A stretch of DNA of 64,000 nt from an uncultured Faecalibacterium sp. (GCA_934524985.1 CAKSYT010000001.1:248001-312000); one strand, 5' to 3'. Numbered from the stretch's first letter, positions 16,939-29,761 are shown. Translations and numbers: made by a program. The notes: a model not told the origin generated them from the letters alone.

Positions 16939-18099
16939 ATGAAAACCTACCAAAACCACGCCATGACCGATGCCGAGGCACGGCAGGCACTGGCCGATGC
17001 CTGCAAGCAGGTGGAGACCAATCTGCCCCTGTACACCTACCAGTGCCAGAACCATTCCAGCGTAAACAATATCTACCCCGGCTGCGCCAATAACCAGTGG
17101 ACCTGCGGCTTCTGGCCGGGTGAGATCTGGCTGGCCTACGAGGCTACCGGAGAGGAAAAATTCAAGACTGCCGCCCTGATTCAGGTGGACAGCTTTGCGG
17201 ACCGCATTGCCCGCAAGGTGGAGGTGGACCACCACGATATGGGCTTTCTGTACAGCCCCACCTGCGTGGCAGCGTGGAAACTGGTGGGCAGCGAAACCGG
17301 CAAAAACGCCGCCATCGCCGCCGCCGACCAGCTGCTGACCCGCTACCAGCCCAGCGGAAAATTTTTGCAGGCATGGGGCACTATGGATGACCCGGACAAC
17401 TACCGCTATATCATTGACTGCATGCTCAACGTGCCGCTGCTGTACTGGGCGGCACAGGTGACCGGCAGCGACCACTACCGCGAGATCGCCGCCGCCCACA
17501 CCGCCACCACGCTGGCAAACTCCTTCCGGCCGGACGGCAGCACCTACCACACCTTCTTTATGAACCCGGACGGCACCCCCAAGGGCGGCCGCACCTGTCA
17601 GGGCTACAAGGACGACAGCTTCTGGGCGCGGGGACAGGCGTGGGGCGTGTACGGCAGCGCCATCGGCTACACCTACACCCACGATGAAAAGTTCCTCGAG
17701 GTATTCCGCAAGGCGTTGGAGTTTTATCTTTCCCGCCTGCCGGAGGACATGATCCCCTGCTGGGATATGCTCTTTGCCCCGGAAAGCGGCGAGCCGCGGG
17801 ATTCCTCCTCCGCAGCCATCGTGGCTTGCGGTCTGCTGGAAGCAGCCAAATACGTCGGCGAGGCAGAAGCCGCCCAGTGGCGCACGCTGGCACGGCAGAT
17901 GCTGGCCAGTCTCACCGCAAACTACGCGGTAAAGCCCGGTACGCTGGGCTCCGGCCAGCTGCTGCACGGCACTTACAGCAAAAAGAGTCCCTACAACACC
18001 TGCACCCCGGAGGGTGTGGATGAATGCACGAGCTGGGGCGATTATTTCTACATGGAGGCGTTGACCCGCCTGACCAAAGACTGGGAGATGTACTGGTGA
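16939..18099 (+). CDS. Unsaturated glucuronyl hydrolase (glycoside hydrolase family 88)
   Basis: 386 residues, expected to release 4,5-unsaturated glucuronate from the non-reducing end of lyase-generated oligosaccharides by hydration of the enol bond. The alpha/alpha barrel motifs are clear: DHHDMGFLYSP with Asp 100 and IIDCMLNVPLLYW with Asp 160, the two catalytic acids of this family. It starts five bases after the glucuronidase stop and its own stop overlaps the next start. No signal peptide. Together with the heparinase-family gene this supports breakdown of uronate-containing oligosaccharides; GH105 is the nearest alternative family. Confidence 0.88.
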   Translation: MKTYQNHAMTDAEARQALADACKQVETNLPLYTYQCQNHSSVNNIYPGCANNQWTCGFWPGEIWLAYEATGEEKFKTAALIQVDSFADRIARKVEVDHHDMGFLYSPTCVAAWKLVGSETGKNAAIAAADQLLTRYQPSGKFLQAWGTMDDPDNYRYIIDCMLNVPLLYWAAQVTGSDHYREIAAAHTATTLANSFRPDGSTYHTFFMNPDGTPKGGRTCQGYKDDSFWARGQAWGVYGSAIGYTYTHDEKFLEVFRKALEFYLSRLPEDMIPCWDMLFAPESGEPRDSSSAAIVACGLLEAAKYVGEAEAAQWRTLARQMLASLTANYAVKPGTLGSGQLLHGTYSKKSPYNTCTPEGVDECTSWGDYFYMEALTRLTKDWEMYW

Positions 18100-19787
18100 T
18101 GAACTTGCAGACCAAAGCGGATTTTACCGCACTGATGCACAAATTTCTCGACCCCCTCAAGCCCTATTATTCGGCTGGCTGCGCCCGGCTGCATCTGGGC
18201 GAGACGGGTGTGACCTACAACCAAAATGCCATCGAGCTGGAAGCCTTCAGCCGCCCGCTGTGGGCGCTGGTGCCCTTCTGGGTGGGCGGCGGCTCCGACC
18301 CGGAGTTTGAAACCATCTACCGCAAGGGTCTTGCCGCCGGTGCCGACCCGGAAAACTCCGAATACTGGGGCACCACCGGGGAGTACGACCAGTGCTATGT
18401 GGAGATGGCGGCTATTGCCTGCGGCATCCTCACCGCGCCGGAAAAGCTGTGGACACCGCTTTCTGATGCCGAAAAGCAGAACCTTGCCGCATGGCTTGGG
18501 CAGATCAACGCCCACACCATCCCGGACTGCAACTGGCAGTTTTTCCGCATCCTTGTAAACCTTGCCCTGAAAAGCGTGGGGATGCCTTACAGCCCGGAGC
18601 TGCTGGAGGATGGCCTTTGCAAGATCGACAGCTATTACAGCGGCGACGGCTGGTCCACCGACGGCGCTTCCGTGCAGAAGGATTACTACATCCCGTGGGC
18701 CATCCAGTATTACGGGCTGCTCTACTCTAAATTTGCCGCCGATACCGACCCCCGGCGCGCCGCCCTTTACCGCCAGCGTGCCCAGCTGTTTGCACAGCAG
18801 TTCGTCTACTGGTTCGATGCCAACGGCGCAGCGCTGCCCTTCGGGCGCAGCCTGACCTACCGCTTTGCCCAGAACAGCTTCTGGGCGGCCTGCATCTGGG
18901 CAGGGCTGGAGCCGCTGCCCCTGCCGGTGATGAAGGGGCTCATCGTCCGCAACTTCAACTGGTGGCTGGGGCAGAAAATGTTCGACCGGGACGGCATTCT
19001 GACCATCGGCTACTGCTACCCGCAGATGTACATGGCCGAGCGGTACAACGCCCCCGGCAGCCCCTACTGGGGCATGAAGAGCTTTTTGCTGCTTGCTTTG
19101 CCGGACGACCATCCCTTCTGGTCTGCCGAGGCCGCGCCCATGCCCGCATTGGAGCGGCTCAAGCCCATGCCCTACGCCAATATGCTGGTGCAGCGCCGGG
19201 CGGGCCGGGTGACGGCCTACGCCGCCGGTGTCAACGAGGGCCACGGCCACGGACAGTTCCCGGAAAAGTACGCAAAATTTGCCTACGACACCCGCTTCGG
19301 CTTCTGCGCTTCCCGCAGCCGGGAGGTGCTCAATCAGGCCGCACCGGACAGCATGCTGGCCTTTGTGATAGACGATAACGTGTTCGTGCGCAAGGTGAGC
19401 AAAACGTGGGAAATTGAAGCCGGGACGGTGACCGCGCAGTGGTCGCCCTTCCCCGGCATTGAAGTGACCACCACCATCACCCCCACTGCCACCGGCCACC
19501 GCCGCCATCACGAAATTGACAGCAGCTTCGATTGCGCAGCCTACGACTGCGGCTTTGCCGTGCCCAATTTTGCACCGGGCTATGCCGAAAGCGTGGAAAA
19601 CGATACCGCCGAAGCTCATTGCGACACCCTGCGCTGCACCGTGCGCGGCAGGGGAGAAGCGGTGGTCATCGGCTGCGACCCCAACACCAGCCTGTACTTC
19701 ACCAATGTCCATCTGCCTGCCGTGAAGTACCACATCCCCAAAGGGCACACAGAACTGGACACCGAGATCTTTGACGAAGCGGACTGA
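18099..19787 (+). CDS. DUF2264 domain-containing protein
   Basis: 562 residues; the ATG at 18099 overlaps the TGA of the GH88 gene (TGATG), so translation is coupled. The sequence matches the DUF2264 type, with FSRPLWALVPFWVGGG near the N-terminus, CNWQFFRILVNLALKSVGM and FGRSLTYRFAQNSFWAA in the middle, and HGHGQFPEKYAKFAYDTRFGF near the C-terminal beta domain. These proteins are predicted (alpha/alpha) toroid enzymes found in polysaccharide loci; the reaction is not established to my knowledge. No signal peptide, so it should act inside the cell on the same imported oligosaccharide. Confidence 0.82.
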   Translation: MNLQTKADFTALMHKFLDPLKPYYSAGCARLHLGETGVTYNQNAIELEAFSRPLWALVPFWVGGGSDPEFETIYRKGLAAGADPENSEYWGTTGEYDQCYVEMAAIACGILTAPEKLWTPLSDAEKQNLAAWLGQINAHTIPDCNWQFFRILVNLALKSVGMPYSPELLEDGLCKIDSYYSGDGWSTDGASVQKDYYIPWAIQYYGLLYSKFAADTDPRRAALYRQRAQLFAQQFVYWFDANGAALPFGRSLTYRFAQNSFWAACIWAGLEPLPLPVMKGLIVRNFNWWLGQKMFDRDGILTIGYCYPQMYMAERYNAPGSPYWGMKSFLLLALPDDHPFWSAEAAPMPALERLKPMPYANMLVQRRAGRVTAYAAGVNEGHGHGQFPEKYAKFAYDTRFGFCASRSREVLNQAAPDSMLAFVIDDNVFVRKVSKTWEIEAGTVTAQWSPFPGIEVTTTITPTATGHRRHHEIDSSFDCAAYDCGFAVPNFAPGYAESVENDTAEAHCDTLRCTVRGRGEAVVIGCDPNTSLYFTNVHLPAVKYHIPKGHTELDTEIFDEAD

Positions 19788-22904
<3,117 letters not shown>

Positions 22905-22916
22905 AAAAGTATTTGA

Positions 22917-22960
22917 CCAAAGCGGCAGGCACCGTAAGGACTGCCGCTTTGGCCTTTTTT
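22917..22960 (+). terminator. Terminator after the beta-galactosidase gene
   Basis: CCAAAGCGGCAG and CTGCCGCTTTGG form a perfect 12-bp stem followed by CCTTTTTT. Confidence 0.88.
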
Positions 22961-23015
22961 GCTTTGGCGGGGATTTTTGTGCTCGATATTTTACAAAAAA
23001 TTCACGCTGGCAGGG

Positions 23016-23044
23016 TTGCCGCCGCATACCGGATGTGCTATGAT
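23016..23044 (+). promoter_or_regulatory. Promoter of the magnesium transporter gene
   Basis: TTGCCG (23016-23021) and TATGAT (23039-23044) are separated by 17 bases, with TGTGC right before the -10. Only about 70 bases of leader follow, too short for an M-box magnesium riboswitch. Confidence 0.7.
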
Positions 23045-23114
23045 GAGGTGCAAAATTTTAAGCGGAGCGATAGATTTTGATTTGTCAAGCTCGCGGAATC
23101 AGGAGGAACTACCC

Positions 23115-24491
23115 ATGCAGAAGAATTATGTGCAGGAAATTCTGAGCATCATTCACAGCGGTCTGCCCAAGGCAGAGTTGGCCGAAAAACTGTCTGATTA
23201 CCATGAAAAGGATCTGGCGGATGCGTTGGAGGCGCTGACCCCCGCTGAACGTCAATCGCTCTATTCTATTCTGGGCGTGGATACCGTTGCCGAGATCTTT
23301 ACCTATCTGGACGATGCCGAGCCGTACCTGAAGGAGCTGCCCAGCCACGAAGCCGCAAAGGTCATTTCCAACATGGACTCGGACGATGCGGTGGACGCAC
23401 TGGAAGACCTTGACGATACCGATAAAAATGAGATCGTCAATAAGCTGGACAAAGACTCGGTGGAAGATGTGAAGATGCTGCTCTCTTATGACGAGGATGA
23501 GATCGGCAGCAGAATGACCACCAACTACATCTCCATCAAAAACGATATGACCATCCGGCAGGCGATGAGCGAGCTGGTAAAGCAGGCCGGAGAAAACGAC
23601 AATATCTCCACCCTGTATGTGGTGGACGAAAACGAGCACTTCTACGGCGCCATCGACCTGAAAGACCTCATCATTGCCCGGGCAGAGGAAAGTCTGGAAA
23701 GCCTGATCGTCCGCTCCTATCCCTATGTCACCGACCGGGAGCAGGTCAGCGATTGTATCGACCGCATCGTGGACTACGCGGAGCGCAGCCTGCCCGTGCT
23801 GAACGATGCCGGTAAGCTGGTGGGCATCATCACCTCGTCCGATGTGGTCGAGCTGGTCGATGATGAGATGGGCGATGACTACGCAAAGCTGGGCGGCTTG
23901 ACCGGCGAGGAGGATCTGAACGAAAGCGTTTTTGAAAGCGTGAAAAAGCGTCTCCCGTGGCTGATCGCGCTGCTGTTCCTCGGGATGCTGGTCTCCTCGG
24001 TCGTCGGCGCGTTTGAATCTGTGGTGGCGGTGCTGCCGGTGGTCATCTGCTTCCAGTCCATGGTGCTGGATATGGCGGGTAACGTCGGTACCCAGTCGCT
24101 GGCAGTGACCATCCGTGTGCTGGTGGACGAAAACCTGACCCTTTCCAAAAAATTGCAGCTGCTCTGGAAGGAGACCCGCGTGGGCCTTTTGAACGGTGCA
24201 ATTCTGGCCGTGATGGCCTTGGGCTTTTTGGGCTGCTACATCCACTTTTTCAAGGGCTATGTCTGGACCTCGGCGTTTTTGCTGTCCGGCTGTGTCGGGC
24301 TGTCGCTGATCGTGTCCATGGTCATTTCCAGTCTGGTTGGTACGCTGATCCCCATGCTGTTCCACAAGATCCATATCGACCCGGCGGTTGCTTCCGGCCC
24401 GCTGATCACCACGATCAACGATCTGGTGGCGGTCGTGGTCTACTATGGCCTTGCCATGGTCGTGCTGATCGATCTGTTCCACCTTGCATAA
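23115..24491 (+). CDS. mgtE: Magnesium transporter MgtE
   Basis: 458 residues from the ATG with AGGAGGAA upstream. The layout is that of MgtE: an N-terminal superhelical domain (about 1-130) rich in acidic residues, two CBS domains (about 131-255) forming the cytoplasmic magnesium sensor, then a plug helix and about five membrane segments (from about 285) ending in VVVYYGLAMVVLIDLFHLA. It lets Mg2+ into the cell, gated by cytoplasmic Mg2+. Single gene with its own promoter and terminator. Length is normal for the family. Confidence 0.93.
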   Translation: MQKNYVQEILSIIHSGLPKAELAEKLSDYHEKDLADALEALTPAERQSLYSILGVDTVAEIFTYLDDAEPYLKELPSHEAAKVISNMDSDDAVDALEDLDDTDKNEIVNKLDKDSVEDVKMLLSYDEDEIGSRMTTNYISIKNDMTIRQAMSELVKQAGENDNISTLYVVDENEHFYGAIDLKDLIIARAEESLESLIVRSYPYVTDREQVSDCIDRIVDYAERSLPVLNDAGKLVGIITSSDVVELVDDEMGDDYAKLGGLTGEEDLNESVFESVKKRLPWLIALLFLGMLVSSVVGAFESVVAVLPVVICFQSMVLDMAGNVGTQSLAVTIRVLVDENLTLSKKLQLLWKETRVGLLNGAILAVMALGFLGCYIHFFKGYVWTSAFLLSGCVGLSLIVSMVISSLVGTLIPMLFHKIHIDPAVASGPLITTINDLVAVVVYYGLAMVVLIDLFHLA

Positions 24492-24502
24492 CGGGTGCAT
24501 CA

Positions 24503-24541
24503 AGCAGGGCGTTCCCCATGCGGGAGCGCCCTGCTTTGCTT
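24503..24541 (+). terminator. Terminator after mgtE
   Basis: A 14-bp stem starting AGCAGGGCG and ending CGCCCTGCT, one G-T pair, followed by TTGCTTTG. Confidence 0.75.
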
Positions 24542-24600
24542 TGAGAGCATAGCGGGGAGCACTCAGGCCCGTCCCAGCCCAAAGGGCAGCTGCAGACAAA

Positions 24601-24641
24601 AGAAAAAGCGACGACCCGTGCAGGTGGGTCATCGCTTTTCT
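24601..24641. terminator. Second hairpin in the mgtE-MATE gap
   Basis: AAAAGCGACGACCC and GGGTCATCGCTTTT pair with one mismatch around a 7-base loop, with A and T tracts at the two ends. From 24645 to 25035 the DNA is unusually A/T-rich for this window; no gene with a ribosome site is seen there. Confidence 0.55.
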
Positions 24642-25035
24642 CGTCCCTTGCGGGACAGGCAGGGTAAATGATAAGAAGGTAAATGAAGAAAATAGCAAGG
24701 TAAAAACAAAGGCGTATGCGGAGCCGAATTGGGTGCTCCAAAGTGAAGATGTATCCAAGTTTCGCTTTTGTTGGATACAACATACCACTTTGGAACAGAA
24801 ATTGCAAGAGGTTTTTTAAAATTTTTACCCAAAAATACGCGGGGAATCGCATTTTTGTAGAAACGCACAAATTTTACGGAAAGTTCCCGGCAAACTGACG
24901 AACAAGCATAAAACAGAACGGCAGTTGGAAAACCGCACCGGGACACCTTTATAAAACCGGCGGGCAAGGGGAGATAGGCTGGGCAAGCTGATTTTCGTGG
25001 GATATAGCCTGCACCGCTTTACAAGCAGCCGGGGG

Positions 25036-25046
25036 TGTGTTAAGAT
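25036..25046 (+). promoter_or_regulatory. Possible extended -10 promoter of the MATE gene
   Basis: TGTGT directly precedes TAAGAT (25041-25046). It fits the TRTGN extended -10 seen repeatedly in this window; no clear -35. Confidence 0.4.
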
Positions 25047-25135
25047 GGATACATCTGCTGCAACCGGAAAAATACACGCTCCGGGCAGCGGCGGCGTACC
25101 GGGAAAAGTGCCCGGTGCCGGGAGGGGAGAAACGA

Positions 25136-26512
25136 ATGACAAAGCTACTGCATGGCAATGAAAAAACCAGGCTGACCGGCGGGCGGGAGCCGCTGTTCAG
25201 CCAGAAGGAGCTGCTGGTGCTGGCCATCCCGCTGCTGGTGGAGCAGCTGCTGGAAGTGACGGTGGGCATGGCCGACACCATGATGGTGTCCCGCTGCGGC
25301 GAGGCGGCCATTTCCGGCGTCAGTCTGGTGGATATGATCAATAACCTTATCATCGTGCTGTTTGCGGCGCTGGCTACCGGCGGCGCGGTGGTGGTAAGCC
25401 AGTATCTGGGCGCAAAGGACAGGCCGGACGCTGACAAAAGCGCCGGTCAGCTGCTGCTGCTCAGCGGTTTATCCGGTGTGGTGATCGGTGCGGTATGCTT
25501 TGTGCTGGCCCGCCCCATGATCCGGCTGTTCTACGGCTCTATTGACGCCGACGTGCTGGACGCAGGCGTGAAGTACTTGCAGATCATCGCCCTCAGCTAC
25601 CCGTTTCTGGCGCTGTATAACGGCGGTGCGGCACTGTTCCGCAGCATCGGCAACTCCAAGATCTCCATGCAGATCAGCTTTCTGATGAACATTATCAACA
25701 TCGTGGGCAACGCGGTGTGCATCTTCGGCTTCAAAATGGGTGTGGACGGCGTAGCATGGCCCAGCGTGGTGTCCCGCGTGGTGGCTGCGGCGCTGATCTT
25801 ACGCAAGTGCTACCGGGAGGATGCAGTGCTTACCGTACCCAAGACCCTGCGGCTGGACGGCGGCATGGCAAAGCGCATTCTGGGCATCGGCATCCCCTCG
25901 GCCTTTGAGAACAGCCTGTTCGAGGCCGGGCGCATTCTGGTGGTGAGCATGATCTCCACCTTCGGCACGGTGCAGATCGCAGCCAACGCCGTGGCAAACA
26001 ATCTGGACGGCATGGGCGTTATCCCGGGTAAGGCCATCAGTCTGGCTATGATCACGGTGGTAGGGCGCTGCATCGGCGCCGGTGACCACGAGCAGACCGT
26101 TTACTACACCCGCAAGCTGCTGCTGTGGGCTTATATCACCATGGGGCTTTCCAACGGAGCGATTTTGCTGTTCCTCCGGCAGCTGGTGGGCATCTACGCC
26201 CTTTCCGGCGAGACGATGGAGCTGGCCATTACGCTGGTCACCATCCACGCGGGCTGCGCCATCATTTTCTGGCCTCTGTCCTTCGTGCTGCCCAACGCCC
26301 TGCGCGCGGCAAACGACGTGAAATTCACCATGGTGGTGTCCATCCTCAGCATGGCGTGCTGGCGGCTGGGCTTCAGCTATCTGCTGTGCGTCCGCATGGG
26401 CTGGGGCGCTGTGGGCGTGTGGGTGGCTATGGTCATCGACTGGACCTGCCGCGTGACCTGCTTTGTGCTGCGCTTCCGCAGCGGCGCATGGAAAACAAAA
26501 TATCAGGCATAA
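25136..26512 (+). CDS. MATE family efflux transporter
   Basis: 458 residues with about twelve membrane segments in two pseudo-symmetric halves. The N-terminal PLLVEQLLEVTVGMADTMMVSRCGEAAISGVSLVDMINN is typical of the MatE domain, and the second half repeats the pattern from about residue 240 (IGIPSAFENSLFEAGRILVVSMISTFG). GGAGGGGAG stands upstream of the chosen ATG. It should export cationic drugs or metabolites using a Na+ or H+ gradient; the substrate is unknown. It is followed 15 bases later by exonuclease III. Confidence 0.9.
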   Translation: MTKLLHGNEKTRLTGGREPLFSQKELLVLAIPLLVEQLLEVTVGMADTMMVSRCGEAAISGVSLVDMINNLIIVLFAALATGGAVVVSQYLGAKDRPDADKSAGQLLLLSGLSGVVIGAVCFVLARPMIRLFYGSIDADVLDAGVKYLQIIALSYPFLALYNGGAALFRSIGNSKISMQISFLMNIINIVGNAVCIFGFKMGVDGVAWPSVVSRVVAAALILRKCYREDAVLTVPKTLRLDGGMAKRILGIGIPSAFENSLFEAGRILVVSMISTFGTVQIAANAVANNLDGMGVIPGKAISLAMITVVGRCIGAGDHEQTVYYTRKLLLWAYITMGLSNGAILLFLRQLVGIYALSGETMELAITLVTIHAGCAIIFWPLSFVLPNALRAANDVKFTMVVSILSMACWRLGFSYLLCVRMGWGAVGVWVAMVIDWTCRVTCFVLRFRSGAWKTKYQA

Positions 26513-26527
26513 CATAAGGAGAAAAGC

Positions 26528-27280
26528 ATGAAACTGATCAGCTGGAACGTGAACGGTCTGCGCGCTTGCCTGACCCACGGCTTTGCCGAAAGCTTTGCCG
26601 CGCTGGACGCGGACATCTTCTCGGTGCAGGAGACCAAGATGCAGCCGGGTCAGGCGGATTTTGCGCCGGAGGGCTATACCGAATACACCTACTCAGCCGA
26701 GAAAAAGGGCTACTCCGGCACAGCCTGCTGGTGCAAAACGGCACCGCTGGCAGTGACAACCGGCATCGGGCTGGAACAGCACGACCACGAGGGGCGGGTG
26801 CTGACGCTGGAATACCCCGGCTTTTATCTGGTAAACTGCTACACCCCCAACAGTCAGGACGGGCTGAAGCGGCTGGACTACCGCATGGAGTGGGAGGACG
26901 CTTTCCGGGCGTACCTGCTGGCGCTGGACGCAAAAAAGCCGGTGATCCTGTGCGGCGATCTGAACGTAGCGCACACCGAGATGGATATCAAAAACGCCAA
27001 GACCAACCGTATGAGCGCGGGCTTTACCGATCAGGAGCGCGCCAAGATGACCGAGCTGCTGGCGGCGGGTTTTGCGGACAGCTTCCGGGTGGTGCACCCG
27101 GACGAGGTGAAGTACAGCTGGTGGAGCTACCGCTTCCATGCGCGGGAAAAGAACGCGGGCTGGCGCATCGATTATTTTATCGTTTCCCGGCGCATTGCAG
27201 ACCGCATCCGCGCCGCCGAGATCCACAACGAGATCTTCGGCTCCGACCATTGCCCGGTAGAGCTGCAGATCGACCTGTAA
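26528..27280 (+). CDS. xth: Exodeoxyribonuclease III / AP endonuclease
   Basis: 250 residues, EEP (endonuclease-exonuclease-phosphatase) fold. Active-site signatures are WNVNGLRA (metal-binding Asn 7), DIFSVQETKM (Glu), CGDLNVAHTEMDI (Asp and Asn) and the C-terminal GSDHCPVEL (Asp-His). It removes abasic sites and 3' blocking groups in base excision repair. AAGGAGA precedes the start. It sits in a tight same-strand run from the MATE gene to the small export protein, so it is probably co-transcribed with them. Confidence 0.93.
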   Translation: MKLISWNVNGLRACLTHGFAESFAALDADIFSVQETKMQPGQADFAPEGYTEYTYSAEKKGYSGTACWCKTAPLAVTTGIGLEQHDHEGRVLTLEYPGFYLVNCYTPNSQDGLKRLDYRMEWEDAFRAYLLALDAKKPVILCGDLNVAHTEMDIKNAKTNRMSAGFTDQERAKMTELLAAGFADSFRVVHPDEVKYSWWSYRFHAREKNAGWRIDYFIVSRRIADRIRAAEIHNEIFGSDHCPVELQIDL

Positions 27281-27295
27281 TATAAGGAGAAGCCA

Positions 27296-27781
27296 ATGCT
27301 GAAAAATTATCTTCTGATCTTCTTTATCTCCATGGTGCCCATCATCGAGCTGCGCGGAGCCATTCCCATCGGGCTGGGCATGGGGCTGCCGGTGCTGCCC
27401 ACCTACCTTTTGTGCGTGCTGGGCAACATGATCCCGGTGCCCTTCATCTACCTGTTCGCCCGCAAGTTCCTTATCTGGGGCTACCACAAGCCCCTCATCG
27501 GCCCCATCTGCCGCTTTTGCATCAACAAGGGCGAAAAGGGCGGCCGCGCACTGGAGGCAAAGGCCGGCAAGGGTCTGACCGTGGCGCTGCTGCTGTTCGT
27601 GGGCATCCCGCTGCCGGGCACCGGCGCGTGGACGGGCACGCTGGCAGCCTCCATTCTGGATATGAAGTTCAAGGATGTGCTGATCGCCTGCATGGGCGGT
27701 GTGCTGCTGGCGGGCATTATTATGGGCTTGGCAAGCGCCGGGCTGCTGGGCGCGCTCAGCGGGCTGTTTGCGGCGGGCTGA
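27296..27781 (+). CDS. Small multidrug export protein family (COG2426-like) membrane protein
   Basis: 161 residues with about four to five hydrophobic segments. It begins LLIFFISMVPIIELRGAIPIGLGMGLP, the glutamate-arginine pair in a membrane segment being characteristic of the family, and contains GIPLPGTGAWTGTLAA in the middle. The family name rests on limited functional data, so the role is uncertain. It starts 15 bases after the exonuclease gene with TAAGGAGAA upstream. Confidence 0.8.
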   Translation: MLKNYLLIFFISMVPIIELRGAIPIGLGMGLPVLPTYLLCVLGNMIPVPFIYLFARKFLIWGYHKPLIGPICRFCINKGEKGGRALEAKAGKGLTVALLLFVGIPLPGTGAWTGTLAASILDMKFKDVLIACMGGVLLAGIIMGLASAGLLGALSGLFAAG

Positions 27782-27834
27782 CAAAACGCGGCCGTTTTTG
27801 TCGTGAAAAATGCCGGTAGCTTTTCTGCCCGGAG

Positions 27835-27845
27835 TGTGCTAAACT
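27835..27845 (+). promoter_or_regulatory. Possible extended -10 promoter of the dipeptidase gene
   Basis: TGTGC directly precedes TAAACT (27840-27845), 58 bases before the start codon; no clear -35. Confidence 0.45.
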
Positions 27846-27903
27846 GAGTAACAGTTGTGTAAAGACCGGGACTCGCTTCCGGCCAGAAAGGACGTTATAG
27901 AAC

Positions 27904-29292
27904 ATGGATCAGGCACTGAATCAGAAAATTGACGCATACATTGCGGAAAACAAGGAGCAGCTGCTGCAGGACATTGCAGCGCTGGTCGCCATCGACAGCG
28001 TGGAGGGCACCCCGGAGGAGGGCGCACCCTTCGGCGCAGGCCCCCGTGCAGCGCTGGACAAGACGCTGGAACTGGCAGCAGGCATGGGCTTTGCCACCCG
28101 CAACTGCGAAAACTACATCGGCTATGCCGAGCTGGCCGGTGCAGACCCCGAAAAATATCTGGCCACCATCTGCCATGTGGACGTTGTGCCCATGGGCAAC
28201 GGCTGGACGGCAGACCCCTTTAAGATGCGCATTCAGGACGGCTGGCTGCTGGGCCGCGGCGTCGCGGACGATAAGGGCCCGATGATCGTCACCCTGTACG
28301 CGCTGAAGTTCCTCAAGGAGCAGGGCTACCAGCTGCGCTATCCCATCCGTGCCATTGTGGGCGATAACGAAGAGACCCACATGAACGATGTGAAGTACTA
28401 TCTGGAAAACTACCCCGCTCCGGTGTTCTGCTTTACCCCGGATGCGGAGTTCCCGGTGTGCAACGGCGAAAAAGGCCACTTCGGCGGCAAGATCGTCAGC
28501 CCGGTGTGCAACGGCGTCATTGCAGAGTTTGAGGGCGGTGTAGCCAACAACGCTGTGCCGGACCGCGCCAGCGCTCTGGTCAAGACCGATATCAGCAAGC
28601 TGAAGAACGCCCCCAACATCACGCTGGAACCGGAAGGGGACGGCGTGCGGGTGCGCGGCTGGGGCAAGTCCGGCCACGCCGCCATGCCGGAGGGCACGGT
28701 GAACGCCATCGGTCTGGTGGTGGAGTACCTGCTGGACAACGGTCTGTGCAACGACACCGAGCGCGCCTATCTGGAGGCGCTGCGCAAGCTGCACTGCTCC
28801 ACCGCAGGCACCGGCCTTGGCATTGACTGCGCCGACGGCCCCTTCGGCCCGCTGACCATCATCGGCGGCCGCATTTATATGGAGGACGGCAAGCTGGTGC
28901 AGACCATCGACAGCCGCTTCCCCACCTGCACCAACGGCGAAAAGCTGACCGCACAGGTCACTGCTGCACTGGGAGATGGCGCAAAGCTGGAGGACGTGGA
29001 TGCAGCCGAGCCTTTCTATATCGCAGCCGACAGCCCCGCCATCCGCGCCTGCATCGACACCTACAACGAGGTGACCGGCGAGAACGCTACCCCATTTACC
29101 ATGGGCGGCGGCACCTATGCCCGCCACTTCCCCTATGCCGTCAGCTTCGGCCCGGAGCATGAGGATGTGAAGCTGCCGGAGTTCGGTGGTCCGATGCACG
29201 GCGCTAACGAAGCTGCCCCCATCGACAAGCTGCTGGAAGCCGTCAAGATCTACATTCTGGCGCTGCTGCGGCTGGAAGAGATCGACTTCTGA
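27904..29292 (+). CDS. PepV/Sapep-like dipeptidase (peptidase M20 family)
   Basis: 462 residues, a zinc-dependent cytoplasmic dipeptidase. The metal site is visible: His 91 and Asp 93 in ATICHVDVVPMG, bridging Asp 122 in GRGVADDKGP, and the Glu pair 156-157 in DNEETHM. C-terminal GGGTYARHFP and MHGANEAAPID carry the His of the second metal site. Length and motif spacing fit the PepV/Sapep subgroup rather than shorter M20 deacylases. It probably finishes breakdown of imported peptides. The DUF3842 gene follows after eight bases. Confidence 0.9.
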   Translation: MDQALNQKIDAYIAENKEQLLQDIAALVAIDSVEGTPEEGAPFGAGPRAALDKTLELAAGMGFATRNCENYIGYAELAGADPEKYLATICHVDVVPMGNGWTADPFKMRIQDGWLLGRGVADDKGPMIVTLYALKFLKEQGYQLRYPIRAIVGDNEETHMNDVKYYLENYPAPVFCFTPDAEFPVCNGEKGHFGGKIVSPVCNGVIAEFEGGVANNAVPDRASALVKTDISKLKNAPNITLEPEGDGVRVRGWGKSGHAAMPEGTVNAIGLVVEYLLDNGLCNDTERAYLEALRKLHCSTAGTGLGIDCADGPFGPLTIIGGRIYMEDGKLVQTIDSRFPTCTNGEKLTAQVTAALGDGAKLEDVDAAEPFYIAADSPAIRACIDTYNEVTGENATPFTMGGGTYARHFPYAVSFGPEHEDVKLPEFGGPMHGANEAAPIDKLLEAVKIYILALLRLEEIDF

Positions 29293-29300
29293 GGTACAGC

Positions 29301-29720
29301 ATGAACGTGCTTGTCATTGACGGGCAGGGCGGGGGACTGGGCCGCCAGCTGGTGGCCGCCCTCAGCACCCAGTGCCCGGACATCCGGCTGGTGGCCGTGG
29401 GTACCAACAGTGTCGCGGCGCAGGCCATGCACAAGGCCGGGGCGCAGCGCGCCGCCACCGGTGAGAACGCTGTGGTGGTGAACTGCCGCAATGCGGATAT
29501 CATCGTGGGGCCCATCGGCATCGTCATTGCAGATGCGCTGCTGGGAGAGATCACCCCCGCCATGGCCACGGCGGTGTGCCAGAGCAGCGCCACCCGGGTG
29601 CTGATCCCGGTGAACCACTGCGAAAACTACATTGTCGGCGTGCCCGACCAGCCCATCGGCAGCCTTGTAGCTGCCGCCGTGCAGAAGGTGAAAGTCCTCT
29701 GCACCGGGGAAGGCTGCTGA
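29301..29720 (+). CDS. DUF3842 family protein
   Basis: 139 residues. The N-terminus MNVLVIDGQGGGLGRQLV is a glycine-rich nucleotide-binding-like loop, followed by IRLVAVGTNSVAAQAM and IIVGPIGIVIADALLGEITP, which fit the DUF3842 family of Clostridia. Function is unknown. GAGG lies six bases before the ATG and the gene follows the dipeptidase by eight bases, so the two are likely co-transcribed. Confidence 0.8.
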   Translation: MNVLVIDGQGGGLGRQLVAALSTQCPDIRLVAVGTNSVAAQAMHKAGAQRAATGENAVVVNCRNADIIVGPIGIVIADALLGEITPAMATAVCQSSATRVLIPVNHCENYIVGVPDQPIGSLVAAAVQKVKVLCTGEGC

Positions 29721-29761
29721 AAGATGCTGCTTTTGCAGCAAAATAGAAGATTTTAAAATAC

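Noticed and set aside
22961..23114. Possible magnesium riboswitch (M-box) before mgtE
   Set aside because: The promoter at 23016-23044 leaves about 70 bases of leader, too short for an M-box, and there is no terminator hairpin between promoter and gene.
24716..24898. Small open frame in the A/T-rich gap between mgtE and the MATE gene
   Set aside because: No ribosome site and no recognisable protein; base composition is unlike the coding regions nearby.
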